DNA of 64,000 nt, from assembly GCF_014203025.1 (NCBI RefSeq), contig NZ_JACHID010000002.1, positions 207,313 through 271,312 of the forward strand, written 5' to 3'. This DNA comes from Desulfurispira natronophila. GTDB lineage: Bacteria; Chrysiogenota; Chrysiogenetes; Chrysiogenales; Chrysiogenaceae. A program made the position numbers and the translations under genes. The notes under the pieces were generated by a model that saw only the letters and a list, made by a program, of their open reading frames with translations, was not told the DNA's origin and searched no databases. The first letter of the stretch is position 1. Each line of letters starts with the position of its first letter. Positions 1 to 8,929 of this stretch are shown here, in pieces.

Positions 1-582
1 CTCATAGCGGATGGTGAATTGATAGTCGTGACTCAGTTGAAAGTGCTTACGCAATTCCTCTCCACTGGCCAGCTGCGTGCGGAAAGTTGCACTTTTAGCC
101 TGGAGGTTTTCAACCTCAAAGGGTTGAGCCGCCAGGTCAGTGCTTCCGCTGGAGGTAATGATAACAGTGCTGAAAGCCGGGTAACCAGGGCGCAGCATCT
201 CGACCATGCCCCCATCCCTGCCATCTTCACGGTGATGCTTGAGAAGAAGTGACTTAAGGTGGGCGCCGTGAGTGCTGAAGGTGGCGATAATGTGCTCATT
301 TTGCAGTACTATATCCTCGCCGCCCTCCATAACTGTCAAGGGCTGCGTAGGGGCCGTAGCATCAGGAGGACCTGCGGGCAGGCTACCAAACTCCATCTGA
401 GGCAGGGTCTCCTGCGCAACCTGATGCTGCTCTGACTCTGGAGACGGGGCGCGCTCTTCAACCTCTGTTGGTGCATCGCCAATCGCTTTTTCAACACTGT
501 CCATATCATCAAAGAAAAAGACCTGGTATCCAATCAGCACTATGGCCGACAGGACGATGGCAAAGACCATCCGGCTGTCCAT
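1..582 (-). CDS. yidC: Membrane protein insertase YidC, N-terminal part (runs off the window)
   Basis: YidC/OxaA inserts proteins into the inner membrane alone or with Sec. Only the first 194 or so codons are in the window; the 3' part lies beyond base 1. The start ATG (580-582) is preceded by a GGAGG ribosome site a few bases upstream. The product opens MDSRMVFAIVLSAIVL, an N-terminal membrane anchor ending in a GYQVFFFDD stretch. An acidic, proline-rich linker follows (about residues 30-85), then the beginning of the periplasmic beta-sandwich domain found in Gram-negative YidC. The gene sits 11 bases after yidD in the usual rpmH-rnpA-yidD-yidC order. The identification rests on context plus the N-terminal architecture, because the conserved insertase core is outside the window. 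Confidence 0.9.
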   Translation of the reverse strand, partial: MDSRMVFAIVLSAIVLIGYQVFFFDDMDSVEKAIGDAPTEVEERAPSPESEQHQVAQETLPQMEFGSLPAGPPDATAPTQPLTVMEGGEDIVLQNEHIIATFSTHGAHLKSLLLKHHREDGRDGGMVEMLRPGYPAFSTVIITSSGSTDLAAQPFEVENLQAKSATFRTQLASGEELRKHFQLSHDYQFTIRYE

Positions 583-593
583 AAAAATCCTCC

Positions 594-806
594 TCAGTCG
601 GGAACGGGATCATAGCCACCCTTGCAAAGTGGGTGGCAACGCAAAAGACGCTTCAATGCAAGCCAGGCTCCCCGCAGCGGGCCGTGACGTTGACAGGCTT
701 CAATGGCATACTCGCTGCACGTTGGCACAAACCTGCAAGATGGGGGTAACAGGGGAGAGACGATATACTGGTAGAAGCGTATGGGTAAAATGAAAAGATA
801 CTTCAT
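594..806 (-). CDS. yidD: Membrane protein insertion efficiency factor YidD
   Basis: A 70-residue YidD (DUF37) protein, an accessory factor at the inner membrane thought to help YidC-dependent insertion. It shows the family pattern: an amphipathic N-terminus with YQ-x-YVSPLL-like spacing ([18 protein letters not shown]), the [10 protein letters not shown] cysteine motif, and a C-terminal [13 protein letters not shown] motif. Length is typical. It lies 15 bases after rnpA and 11 bases before yidC, so it is almost certainly co-transcribed. No strong Shine-Dalgarno is visible before this ATG, so translation may depend on coupling to rnpA. Confidence 0.95.
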   Translation of the reverse strand: MKYLFILPIRFYQYIVSPLLPPSCRFVPTCSEYAIEACQRHGPLRGAWLALKRLLRCHPLCKGGYDPVPD

Positions 807-821
807 AGCAAAGGATACTAC

Positions 822-1163
822 TCACAGTAAACGAGCCTGCCGCAGCAGACCCACTATAGATTCCACGACTTGTCGTCCCTTCAGGTCCCTGGCTGATGGT
901 CGGGCTGCTAATACCATTGCGCCCTCACGGGTGAGATGAGACCTGTGCAGGCGAAAAGCTTCGCGCATACAACGTTTTAGGCGGTTGCGTACCACGGCAT
1001 TGCCCACTTTTTTACTGGCCACCACTCCTACTTTCATGGGCTTTCCTTCGTGCCATACGAGTACAAAGTGGCGATTGCGAAAGACTTTGCCGTGGCGGTA
1101 AACTTCCTGAAACTCTTTGCCTGTGCGCAAATGAAGTTGTTTTGGGAAAGTGCAATCGCCCAT
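822..1163 (-). CDS. rnpA: Ribonuclease P protein component
   Basis: The 113-residue protein subunit of RNase P, which with the catalytic RNA removes the 5' leader of pre-tRNAs. The family signature is visible: a central GVVASKKVGNAVVRNRLKR segment (RNR motif) and an R-x-x-FR helix after it. The N-terminus carries the typical PKQLHLRTGKEFQ substrate-binding strand. Its ATG overlaps the TGA of rpmH by one base (TGATG), which indicates translational coupling. Length is normal for the family. Confidence 0.96.
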   Translation of the reverse strand: MGDCTFPKQLHLRTGKEFQEVYRHGKVFRNRHFVLVWHEGKPMKVGVVASKKVGNAVVRNRLKRCMREAFRLHRSHLTREGAMVLAARPSARDLKGRQVVESIVGLLRQARLL

Positions 1164-1300
1164 CAGGCAGACAGTTGTGCTCTCCCTTTTGCACGGCGGC
1201 GCGCCAGAACCTTGCGGCCATTTGCCGTGGCCATCCGGGCACGAAATCCTTGTTTTACCTGCTTGCGTCGGTTATTTGGCCGAAATGTTCGTTGCTGCAT
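1163..1300 (-). CDS. rpmH: 50S ribosomal protein L34
   Basis: A 45-residue, highly basic protein opening [14 protein letters not shown] and containing the L34 signature [23 protein letters not shown]. The start ATG is at 1298-1300 with a purine-rich AAGGAGA site just upstream. The TGA stop at 1163-1165 shares a base with the rnpA start. The reading is unambiguous despite the small size. It is the first gene of the rpmH-rnpA-yidD-yidC unit and is preceded by a good sigma70-type promoter about 100 bases upstream. Confidence 0.96.
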   Translation of the reverse strand: MQQRTFRPNNRRKQVKQGFRARMATANGRKVLARRRAKGRAQLSA

Positions 1301-1397
1301 GTCATTATCTCCTTGTTATTTACATTTATTTGCCCTGAGTTGGCTGTCTTCGATGTTCAGCGCTTTGGAAAAATTTCAAGTGAGGCAAAACCGAAGC

Positions 1398-1427
1398 ATT
1401 ATAGTGAAGACAGTCCGCTAAAGTCAA
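1398..1427 (-). promoter_or_regulatory. Sigma70-type promoter for rpmH operon
   Basis: Read on the minus strand: a TTGACT -35 box (1422-1427), an 18-base spacer, and a perfect TATAAT -10 box (1398-1403), about 100 bases before the rpmH start. This is the strongest housekeeping-type promoter I can see in the first 2 kb. Confidence 0.75.
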
Positions 1428-1525
1428 CGACTTTCCGGGGTGTATGGTCTGCAGGTGTTGCCTCGCATAGTACTTGTCGCGTTGGCTGATGTCACTTGCC
1501 TTGAACGTATCAGGTGTGCTGCTGC

Positions 1526-2464
1526 TTATCCTTGCAGTCTATCGACGAGCTCTGTCAGGATGCGGTCAGCTGATTCGTTGGGAACCTGACAAGTGCCGGC
1601 GTTAGCATGGCCGCCTCCCTGGTACTCCAACATGATCTTGCCAATATTCACCCGGGACGAGCGGTCAAATATGGACTTGCCAACGGCAAAAACCGTGTTT
1701 TGCTTCTTAAGTCCCCACAGGACGTGTACTGAAATAAGAGCCTCTGGAAACAGGGCATAAATCATGAAACGATTTCCAGGATGAATGGTCTCTTCTTCAC
1801 GTAAATCAATTACGGCAACGGTTCCCTGAACGGTTGTGCATCGTTTGATTTGCTCCTTGAAGTGGGTTTGGTGCTCATTGAACAACTCAACCCGCTCCTG
1901 GACATCGGGGAGCTGCATGATGTTTTCGATAGGGTGATTCTTGCAGTAGTCGATCAGTTCCATCATCAACTGATAGTTGGAGATGCGAAAGTCGCGAAAA
2001 CGACCCAATCCCGTGCGGGCGTCCATAAGGAAGTTTAGCAGCACCCAGCCATGGGGATTCAGCACCTCATCCTTACTGAATTGGGCCGAATCACTTTTGT
2101 CTACGGCGTCCATCATATCCTGGGAAATGGACTTCCCAAAGCGCTCATTACCGCCAAAATAATTATAGACGACACGAGCTGCAGATGGTGCTTTAGGATC
2201 GATTATATGGTTTTCACGACACGCTCCTTCAGATCGCAGGACTTCGCTTTCATGGTGATCAAAAGCCAAGTGTACCCCAGGTACGTAGGGGAGGTTGGTA
2301 GTTATATCGTCAGGGGTTATCTCAACTTTTTGATCCTGCATATCTTTGGGGTGGACAAAGACGATGTCGTCAATGAGATCGAGCTCCTTGAGGATCACTC
2401 CGCACACCAGTCCGTCAAAATCGCTGCGGGTTACCAGCCGATACTTCTTGTCGCTTTTTTTCAT
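1526..2464 (-). CDS. DHH family phosphoesterase (exopolyphosphatase/nanoRNase-like)
   Basis: A 312-residue DHH/DHHA1 protein. The N-terminal DHH domain shows a DFDG metal motif (RSDFDGLVCG, residues about 14-23) and an FDHHES motif around residue 70 that gives the family its name. The C-terminal DHHA1 region ends in the substrate-binding GGGHANAGTCQVP motif. Members hydrolyse phosphodiester or phosphoanhydride bonds (nanoRNA, pAp, cyclic dinucleotide products or polyphosphate); the exact substrate cannot be read from sequence. The start ATG is preceded by AAAGGAGAAAATCC, a strong ribosome site. It appears to be a single transcription unit, with about 250 bases separating it from the upstream thiamine-binding gene. 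Confidence 0.85.
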   Translation of the reverse strand: MKKSDKKYRLVTRSDFDGLVCGVILKELDLIDDIVFVHPKDMQDQKVEITPDDITTNLPYVPGVHLAFDHHESEVLRSEGACRENHIIDPKAPSAARVVYNYFGGNERFGKSISQDMMDAVDKSDSAQFSKDEVLNPHGWVLLNFLMDARTGLGRFRDFRISNYQLMMELIDYCKNHPIENIMQLPDVQERVELFNEHQTHFKEQIKRCTTVQGTVAVIDLREEETIHPGNRFMIYALFPEALISVHVLWGLKKQNTVFAVGKSIFDRSSRVNIGKIMLEYQGGGHANAGTCQVPNESADRILTELVDRLQG

Positions 2465-2712
2465 GGATTTTCTCCTTTGCCGAGCCAGATACTGACACGG
2501 ATTGCTGTATGTGGTATTGCCGTGATCACAGCTGCTAACGACTCACAAGTGGTTGACACAGGGTTTTTTATTGCAAACTCTTGCTACAATCATCGTACTT
2601 CTACTCCCGCAAACCCATCTGCCGTCAACCACTTTCACAACTATTGTTTGCAAAAAGGCCAGCAACACTTCCTTAGTGCCTGCTTTTGTCGCAGGTACTC
2701 AAGGAGGCAGGG

Positions 2713-3015
2713 CTACTCGTGTGCGCCCATTTGGCTCTGAACTGACTTTACCTTGTTTTGCAAAGCACCGGTAACTCCTACCTTGTCATCAATTTTAATG
2801 GCGGTGGAAACCCGACTTGAGAACTGCCGCATGTTGACATGGCATTTCTGAATCAAGGCAAACACTTCCTCCGGCTCCCCTTCAACAATAGTGCCCATAG
2901 CATGCAGCTCATAAGGTAGACCACTCTCTTTGATGAGTGCAATGGTCTTGGCCACATATGGTGACAGATGCTCGTTGCCACGATCGATGGGGGTAATGGA
3001 AAACTCAGCCAGCAT
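2713..3015 (-). CDS. MTH1187/UPF0045 family thiamine-binding protein
   Basis: A 100-residue protein matching the MTH1187/YkoF-like UPF0045 family of small cytoplasmic ferredoxin-fold proteins reported to bind thiamine. Family hallmarks are the N-terminal LAEFSITPI strand, a conserved GLPYELHAMGTIVEGE core, and an R-x-STAIKIDDK segment near the end. Length is normal. It lies 23 bases downstream of aspS on the same strand, with an AGGAGGTTAC ribosome site, so it is probably co-transcribed with hisS-aspS. No thiamine biosynthesis gene is nearby, so the link with thiamine is family knowledge only. Confidence 0.85.
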   Translation of the reverse strand: MLAEFSITPIDRGNEHLSPYVAKTIALIKESGLPYELHAMGTIVEGEPEEVFALIQKCHVNMRQFSSRVSTAIKIDDKVGVTGALQNKVKSVQSQMGAHE

Positions 3016-3038
3016 AGAAGTAACCTCCTGAATCGCAA

Positions 3039-4817
3039 TTACTCAACAAAAGTGCTTTTTATAAAAAGCTCATCCAGTTGTTTGCTTTCAACCTTGCTTG
3101 GTGCATCTGTTAGAAGGCAAGTGGCCTTCTGTGTTTTTGGAAAGGCTATGACGTCACGAATGGAATCAGTTCCAGAAAGCAACATCGCAACTCGATCTAC
3201 CCCAAAGGCGATTCCGCCGTGAGGAGGTGCACCGAACTCCAGGGCATCAAGGAGAAACCCGAACTTGAGCCGGGCCTCTTCTTCGCCAATACCCAGCAGG
3301 CCGAACATGCGTTGTTGAAGTTCAGTGGAGTGGATACGTATAGAGCCGCCACCTATTTCGGAGCCGTTGAGAACAAGATCGTAGGCTTTTGCCCGAGCCT
3401 GCCCAGGGTCGCTGTCGAGGAGTGGGATATCTTCATCCAGTGGGGCAGTGAAGGGGTGGTGAATAGCCACAAAGCGTTTGGCCTCCTCATCCCACTCAAG
3501 CAGAGGGAAGTCTGTAACCCACAGGAAATTAAATGTTCCTTCCGGTATAATGTCAAGGCGTTTGGCCAGCATAAGTCGTAGTTGGCCCAAAGAAGCAGCG
3601 ACCACTGTGGCAGTGTCGGCCATGAAGAAGATACAGTCGCCGGGCTTGGCACCCATGCGCTTCACTATGTCTGCCAAGGTCTTTTCGCCAATAAATTTGG
3701 TGATAGGACTTTGATACTCGTTTTCTCTCACTTTGATATAGGCCAGCCCTTTGGCGCCATAAACCGACAAGTCTTTGGTAATATCGTCGATATCCTTGCG
3801 GCTGAGAAACTCACAGCCGGTACCGTTAATAGCCTTCACTTGACCACCGTTATCGATGGCACTTTGAAAGACCTTAAAGCCGGAGAAGTCCAGGTCGCTC
3901 AAGTCCTGCAATTCCAGACCAAAACGGGTATCTGGACGGTCGGTGCCAAAACGGTTCATGGCTTCGTGGTACGACATTCGGGGGAAGGGGGTGCTGATGG
4001 CAGTACCGTGCATATCTTGCCACAGTTGCTCCATCAGGCCTTCGATAAGACGATAGATATCTTCGCGATCTACAAAGCTCATTTCGATATCCAGCTGAGT
4101 GAACTCTGGCTGGCGGTCAGCTCGTAAGTCTTCGTCACGGAAACATTTGACAATTTGGAAATAGCGATCGTAGCCGGATATCATCAGTAGCTGCTTGAAG
4201 AGCTGGGGGGATTGAGGCAAAGCGAAAAAGCGCCCCGGGTTGACCCGGGCTGGCACTAGGTAATCTCGGGCGCCCTCCGGGGTCGACTTGGTCAACACTG
4301 GTGTTTCAATGTCGAGAAAGCCGTTCTCGTACATGTATTCCCGCATGGAGCGGGTCAGACGGTGGCGGTTAATAATATGCTTTTGGATTTCCGGGCGACG
4401 CAGATCCAGGTAACGATATTTCAGGCGCAGGTTTTCGCTGACCTCGCTGTACTCATCTATCATGAATGGTGGTGTCTTGGCTGCGCTGAGAATGCGTAGC
4501 TCGTCGACAATCACCTCGATAGCCCCGGTGTGAAGTTTATCGTTTACCGTTCCTTCAGGGCGATTGCGCACTCGACCGACTGCAGCCAGTACATATTCGG
4601 TACGAACATCTTCTGCTTTGCGATGGGACTCTGCACAGACCTGAGGGTCTATCACCAGCTGGGTGAGGCCGTCGCGATCTCGCAGATCGACAAAGATAAG
4701 GCCGCCATGATCACGGCGGCGATGGGCCCAGCCCATAACGGTTACGGTTTCACCAATATTGGCGGTAGTGAGCTGGCCACAGCTGTGGCTTCTTTGCAGT
4801 CCCTGAATGGTGTCCAT
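3039..4817 (-). CDS. aspS: Aspartyl-tRNA synthetase
   Basis: A 592-residue class II bacterial-type AspRS. In order: an OB-fold anticodon-binding domain (about 1-110, [19 protein letters not shown]); the catalytic core with motif 2-like [18 protein letters not shown]; an inserted GAD domain (about 290-410); and motif 3 at the C-terminal end ([14 protein letters not shown]). The length is standard for bacterial AspRS with the GAD insert. Whether it is discriminating or also charges tRNA-Asn cannot be decided here. It follows hisS by 168 bases and precedes the thiamine-binding gene by 23 bases, all on the minus strand. Confidence 0.97.
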   Translation of the reverse strand: MDTIQGLQRSHSCGQLTTANIGETVTVMGWAHRRRDHGGLIFVDLRDRDGLTQLVIDPQVCAESHRKAEDVRTEYVLAAVGRVRNRPEGTVNDKLHTGAIEVIVDELRILSAAKTPPFMIDEYSEVSENLRLKYRYLDLRRPEIQKHIINRHRLTRSMREYMYENGFLDIETPVLTKSTPEGARDYLVPARVNPGRFFALPQSPQLFKQLLMISGYDRYFQIVKCFRDEDLRADRQPEFTQLDIEMSFVDREDIYRLIEGLMEQLWQDMHGTAISTPFPRMSYHEAMNRFGTDRPDTRFGLELQDLSDLDFSGFKVFQSAIDNGGQVKAINGTGCEFLSRKDIDDITKDLSVYGAKGLAYIKVRENEYQSPITKFIGEKTLADIVKRMGAKPGDCIFFMADTATVVAASLGQLRLMLAKRLDIIPEGTFNFLWVTDFPLLEWDEEAKRFVAIHHPFTAPLDEDIPLLDSDPGQARAKAYDLVLNGSEIGGGSIRIHSTELQQRMFGLLGIGEEEARLKFGFLLDALEFGAPPHGGIAFGVDRVAMLLSGTDSIRDVIAFPKTQKATCLLTDAPSKVESKQLDELFIKSTFVE

Positions 4818-4985
4818 GATATTTTGTATCTCCTTGGTTTATATCTCGCTTTGCACTGCTAACCAGCAGTGGTGAAACACAATACACGATTCTGCCCGCA
4901 AAGGGAACCGTCCAAATTCCCGTGCGGGTCTTGCCCACCAGGTTTCACCCTGTTTGTTTGTCGTACCACTTGTGTTGACGCCCCA

Positions 4986-6239
4986 CTACCTGGTGCCGAT
5001 ATCGTCCAGTGCGAGTAAGTCCTGTTGCGATGACTCCATATTCTTAACCATATAGCGTTGGCTGCTGGCTTCATCATCGCCAATAAGTACTACTTGTTTT
5101 GCTTCCAGCCGGTGTCCGCGCTTAAAGATGTTTTTTGCTGAGCGCTGGCGACTGTCGATTTCACAGCGGTAGCCTCGCTGTCGTAAATGCTGTAGTAGCC
5201 TGAGGCCATGGGGAGTGTAGGCTTCGGCAGTATAGCCGATAAAGTAGTCCATACCCTGGCTGGTAGCCAGGCTGCCAAAGTGCTCCACCAGCAACATGAC
5301 ACGTTCCATCCCCAGCGCAAAGCCTACCGCTGGAGTGTCGGGTCCACCCAGGTCCTTCACCAGTCGATCGTAGCGTCCACCGCCGCCGATGGCATTCTGG
5401 GAGCCAAGAAGCGTTGTCGTATACTCGAAGGCGGTGCCTACGTAGTAGTCAAGCCCCCGCACCATGAAGGGTGTCATGGTGAAGGGTACTCCGAAGTGCT
5501 CAAGGCAGTTTTGCAGAGTGGAGTAGTGGGCGCAGCAGTCTTCACACCGGTAGTCATCTATGGTGGGTGCTGGGGCTACGATTTCGCGGCACTCTGCCCG
5601 CTTGCAATCCAGTACCCGCAGGGGATTTTTATCAATGCGTTCTACGCAGTTTGAGCAGAGGCTCCCTTCGTATTGACGCAAGAAACTCACCAATGCATCA
5701 CGATAACTTGGGCGGCAGGCAGGGCAACCGATATTGTTGATCTCTACCTGGATCCCTGGGGCAACCCCCAGTTCTTGTAAAATAGTGTAGCCTAAGGCAA
5801 TGCTTTCGGCGTCAACCAGGGCGCTGGTCTCACCAAAAATTTCTACTCCCAGTTGATGGAACTGGCGATAGCGTCCCTTTTGTGGACGCTCGTAGCGAAA
5901 CATTGGGCCCATGTACCAGAGTTTCTGAGGCGCCATTTCGCTGTAGATACGGTTTTCCACATAGGCCCGCACCACACCGGCGGTTCCCTCTGGACGCAAG
6001 GTGACGGACTCATCACCTTTATCGGCAAAGGAATACATCTCTTTGCCGACTATATCGGTGTTTTCACCAATCGTACGACAAAAAAGCTCTGTTCGCTCCA
6101 TGATGGGCAGGCGAATCTCCCCGTAGCCCCACTGCTGAAGGGTGTGGCGCATAATATCTTCAGCTGCGCCCCAAATGCGGCTCTGATTGGGAAGAATATC
6201 GTTAAAACCGCGTACGGCTTTGATGTTGTTCGTTGACAT
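4986..6239 (-). CDS. hisS: Histidyl-tRNA synthetase
   Basis: A 417-residue class II HisRS. Motif 2 is visible as MFRYERPQKGRYRQFHQLG; the histidine-specific motifs appear as RGLDYYVGTAFEYT and GGGGRYDRLV, and motif 3 as GFALGMERVMLL. The C-terminal anticodon-binding domain follows (about 330-417). It carries a cysteine-rich insertion (about residues 170-235 with CPAC, CSNC and CEDC pairs), as seen in a subset of bacterial HisRS, which may bind zinc. It lies upstream of aspS on the same strand, a common arrangement. The start ATG at 6237-6239 has an AGGAGA site. Confidence 0.97.
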   Translation of the reverse strand: MSTNNIKAVRGFNDILPNQSRIWGAAEDIMRHTLQQWGYGEIRLPIMERTELFCRTIGENTDIVGKEMYSFADKGDESVTLRPEGTAGVVRAYVENRIYSEMAPQKLWYMGPMFRYERPQKGRYRQFHQLGVEIFGETSALVDAESIALGYTILQELGVAPGIQVEINNIGCPACRPSYRDALVSFLRQYEGSLCSNCVERIDKNPLRVLDCKRAECREIVAPAPTIDDYRCEDCCAHYSTLQNCLEHFGVPFTMTPFMVRGLDYYVGTAFEYTTTLLGSQNAIGGGGRYDRLVKDLGGPDTPAVGFALGMERVMLLVEHFGSLATSQGMDYFIGYTAEAYTPHGLRLLQHLRQRGYRCEIDSRQRSAKNIFKRGHRLEAKQVVLIGDDEASSQRYMVKNMESSQQDLLALDDIGTR

Positions 6240-6353
6240 GTATCGTCTCCTGGTGCGGGAAGTATTGAGAAAGAAGGGGACAAGCGGTCACTGTAAATGG
6301 GTTTATTGGAGAATTGCGCTAAAAGTACATAGGTGAGTCATGGCCAAGTCAGG

Positions 6354-6863
6354 TTACGATCCGTGCCAGGCGGCTTTTTTTTTCTGAATCCACTGAATTA
6401 TCTCAAACTTGCGCTCTTTCCAGCGTTCGGCATCCAGACGCTCTCGCACAAAATCTTCAAAAAGTGTTCCCATAAGGTTGTCGATGCGGGTGAGCCAGTG
6501 CAGGCGCTCAATAAAGATTTCTTCGTCGTTTTCCAGCAGGATTACTGGCATCTTCAGGGCTGAAATTTGCAGGGTATGGCCTTTGACAGTAAAGGTAGCG
6601 ACCTTTTCTACCCCAAACTCCACCCGCAATTTGCACTCCTTGACTTTTTTGCCTTCGTAGAGGGCCATAGCGGCCTCAGGGCTGATGGAGGGCTCGCCCT
6701 TGGAGAGTCGCGATTCCCGGGCATCGCCATACTGGCTTTCCAGTACGACGTGGTCATCGATCCAGATGTGTATAATTTCGTCCTGGAAGCGGTAGCGCCC
6801 TTCCATGGTTTCGCTCTTGTGCCACAGCCAGATGAGAAACTCCTTGCCGATGTAGTCACTCAT
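6354..6863 (-). CDS. RdgC-like protein, C-terminal half (split gene, downstream partner)
   Basis: A 169-residue protein that I align by eye to the C-terminal half of RdgC, the nucleoid-associated DNA-binding protein connected with RecA control. The opening GKEFLIWLWHKSE occupies the place of the RdgC LTEWVRSG segment. Further on come a LEL/VEFG strand pair, then a conserved-looking FVRERLDAERWKE helix. Its ATG overlaps the TGA of the upstream gene by 8 bases (ATGAGTGA). The two products together are about 377 residues, comparable to or somewhat longer than single-chain RdgC (about 300). I infer a two-subunit or split version. A frameshift is unlikely because the start is clean and the overlap is of a standard coupling type. 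Confidence 0.55.
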   Translation of the reverse strand: MSDYIGKEFLIWLWHKSETMEGRYRFQDEIIHIWIDDHVVLESQYGDARESRLSKGEPSISPEAAMALYEGKKVKECKLRVEFGVEKVATFTVKGHTLQISALKMPVILLENDEEIFIERLHWLTRIDNLMGTLFEDFVRERLDAERWKERKFEIIQWIQKKKAAWHGS

Positions 6864-7482
6864 GGTCGCCTCCGAAGTTTTCCGGTGCCAGCTGCTCCCG
6901 TGCCCAGGCCATGGCAGAGCTCAGCTCCATATTCTCCATGCGCCACTGGGGAGACATCAGGAATATTTTGCGATCAAAACTTTTACGAAAATACTCCACA
7001 AAAAGGTCATTGGCACTTTGGGAGGTGGAGCCGAAATAGATGCGCCCGGCGGGGATGTCGTAGAGGACATCCCACACCTTGGTCTGGGGGTACTGCTGGC
7101 GCAAGAGGTGTTGCCGTGTCTGCTCCTTGACAAAGAGGCGATCGTCCCGGGAGAGTCGCTCCTTGCCGGCATCCAGACGATATTGATGCTCCCTTTCCGG
7201 CAGCATGGCCTTGAGCATTGGGGAAGGAACGACCTTTTTGTCCAGACGCAGGGATACCAACATGTGCTCCCGGGAGGGAAAAACATCGTCAGTAGTAAAG
7301 TGATTGTGAAGAAAGTTTTTGGGGGACACCCAACCCATGGTGCTTTCGGAAAACTCCACTTCGTCAAACGAGACAAAGCGGTGCTTGATCAGGCACTCAG
7401 AGAGCTCATCCATATAGTCAATTCCAGCTTCACCCTGTACCATATAGGGCGTGTAGCTGATGGAGCCAGTGTAAAATGCCAT
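6856..7482 (-). CDS. RdgC-like protein, N-terminal half (split gene, upstream partner)
   Basis: A 208-residue protein resembling the N-terminal half of RdgC. Matching features are an early beta-strand followed by an SECLIKHRFVSFDE region, then MGWVSPKNFLHN at the place of the MGWVPP motif, and DKKVVPSPMLKAML at the place of the K-x-LPSPVIK motif. The end of the chain (SANDLFVEYFRKSF, then a SPQWRMEN segment) matches the region just before the RdgC midpoint. RdgC binds double-stranded DNA as a ring-shaped dimer. The gene is followed with an 8-base overlap by a second gene carrying the other half. I infer this relation from motif order only; no search was run. Confidence 0.6.
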   Translation of the reverse strand: MAFYTGSISYTPYMVQGEAGIDYMDELSECLIKHRFVSFDEVEFSESTMGWVSPKNFLHNHFTTDDVFPSREHMLVSLRLDKKVVPSPMLKAMLPEREHQYRLDAGKERLSRDDRLFVKEQTRQHLLRQQYPQTKVWDVLYDIPAGRIYFGSTSQSANDLFVEYFRKSFDRKIFLMSPQWRMENMELSSAMAWAREQLAPENFGGDHE

Positions 7483-7618
7483 TGCGTATCACCTGCGAAA
7501 CATGGTTACTGAAATCCAAGTATATCGAGGACATCTGTAAAAAAGAGTCGGGGCAGTTTTTAGATTCCACTCACAACGAGTGCTAGAGCATAGTTTTTCC
7601 AGTAGCCTTCCGTTACCA

Positions 7619-8734
7619 TCAATGTCCGTGTCCACCTCCACAACCACTGGCAGATTGAGCACTTAGAGGTTGTGGAGCTGGTTTTGTCTGATTGCGCACG
7701 TCTACACTGGCCTTGAGATTGGTGGCGATACGGTGAAACTTATTGTGAATATGGTTTTCTTCGTCCAGCGCCAGATAGAAAGGATTCCCTTCATCACCGG
7801 CCTCGCGCACCTGAAATTCCAGGGGTAGATCACCCAGAAAAGGGATTTTTCGTTCATCTGCGTATTTGCGCGCCCCTTTCTCGCCAAACAAATAACTTTG
7901 ATGCTGGCACTGAGGGCAGATGTGGTAGCTCATGTTTTCGACAATGCCAAGCACTTCAACGGAGCAGGCCTGAAACATGGAAACGGCTTTTTTGGCGTCC
8001 AGCAATGCCATATCCTGAGGAGTGGAGACGATAAGGGCTCCAGTGACCGGCAACATGTGCACCATGCTGAGTTGGATATCGCCTGTTCCTGGGGGAAGAT
8101 CGAGTATCAGGTAGTCCAGTTCTCCCCAGTTCACATCTTCAATAAATTGCTTCAGGGCAGCGTGAACCATAGGAGCACGCCAGATGACCGGACTCTCCTC
8201 CTCAAGGAAGAAGCCTATGCTGATGACATGCACCCCGTGTTTTTCTACCGGGATAATGCGGTCGTCCTTCACCGTCGGTTTGTGGTCGGGAGCTATGCCC
8301 AGCATAGCAGGAATGGAGGGTCCATAGAAGTCCATGTCCAGAAGGCCCACCTTGTGGCCAAGGCGAGTCAAAGCAACAGCCAGGTTAGCGCTAACGGTGG
8401 ATTTCCCCACGCCTCCCTTTCCGCTGCCAACAGCGATAATGTTTTTTACACCAGGCAAAAGCTCAGATGGGGTTTCCTGGTCACGGGCAGTAAGGTTAAT
8501 TGTTACGGCCCCTGCCTCAGGTATCCCATTTGTCACGGCCTGACGGCAATCACTCTCTATGGTTGACTTCAGTGGGCAGGCTGCCGTGGTTAGTTCTACC
8601 GTTACAGTTACATTAACGCCATCAATGGCGATATCTTTGATCATGCCGAGTTCCAGCAGGGTCTTGCCTATCTCCGGGTCCTTGACCTGGGAAAGGGAAT
8701 GGCGAACCTGATCGGTGGTAATAGTGGTGCTCAT
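7619..8734 (-). CDS. mrp: Mrp/ApbC-type Fe-S carrier P-loop ATPase
   Basis: A 371-residue Mrp/ApbC (NBP35-like) protein, a cytoplasmic scaffold that carries Fe-S clusters to apoproteins. The N-terminal MIP18/DUF59 domain (about 1-85) is followed by the deviant Walker A GSGKGGVGKST (about residue 105), a DMDFYGPS switch region and a LPPGTGD motif. The CxxC cluster-binding pair is CPQC near residue 280. The C-terminus ends in a CGGGHGH metal-binding-looking tail. I chose the ATG at 8732-8734 because AGGGGA lies just upstream; a TTG ten codons earlier is also in frame but has no ribosome site. It is divergent from pyrF. Confidence 0.93.
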   Translation of the reverse strand: MSTTITTDQVRHSLSQVKDPEIGKTLLELGMIKDIAIDGVNVTVTVELTTAACPLKSTIESDCRQAVTNGIPEAGAVTINLTARDQETPSELLPGVKNIIAVGSGKGGVGKSTVSANLAVALTRLGHKVGLLDMDFYGPSIPAMLGIAPDHKPTVKDDRIIPVEKHGVHVISIGFFLEEESPVIWRAPMVHAALKQFIEDVNWGELDYLILDLPPGTGDIQLSMVHMLPVTGALIVSTPQDMALLDAKKAVSMFQACSVEVLGIVENMSYHICPQCQHQSYLFGEKGARKYADERKIPFLGDLPLEFQVREAGDEGNPFYLALDEENHIHNKFHRIATNLKASVDVRNQTKPAPQPLSAQSASGCGGGHGH

Positions 8735-8929
8735 GTTTTCCCCTATGAATTTGTCGTTTAACAAACCATGAATTTATACGCTTTTGTCTGGTAAATTTCA
8801 ACTCCTGCCCCGGCAGGCTTGTCACAGGCAGGTACCTGGGGTAGTATTTTAATGTGTATGCGATGAAAACCTTGTGTCGCCATCATGAATTCCGCACTGA
8901 GATACTAGCCCGTTGCAGGAGAGTTAAAC

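Noticed and set aside
2051..2740. 229-codon plus-strand frame
   Set aside because: Mostly antisense to the DHH phosphoesterase; the extension into the intergenic region shows no start site or family.
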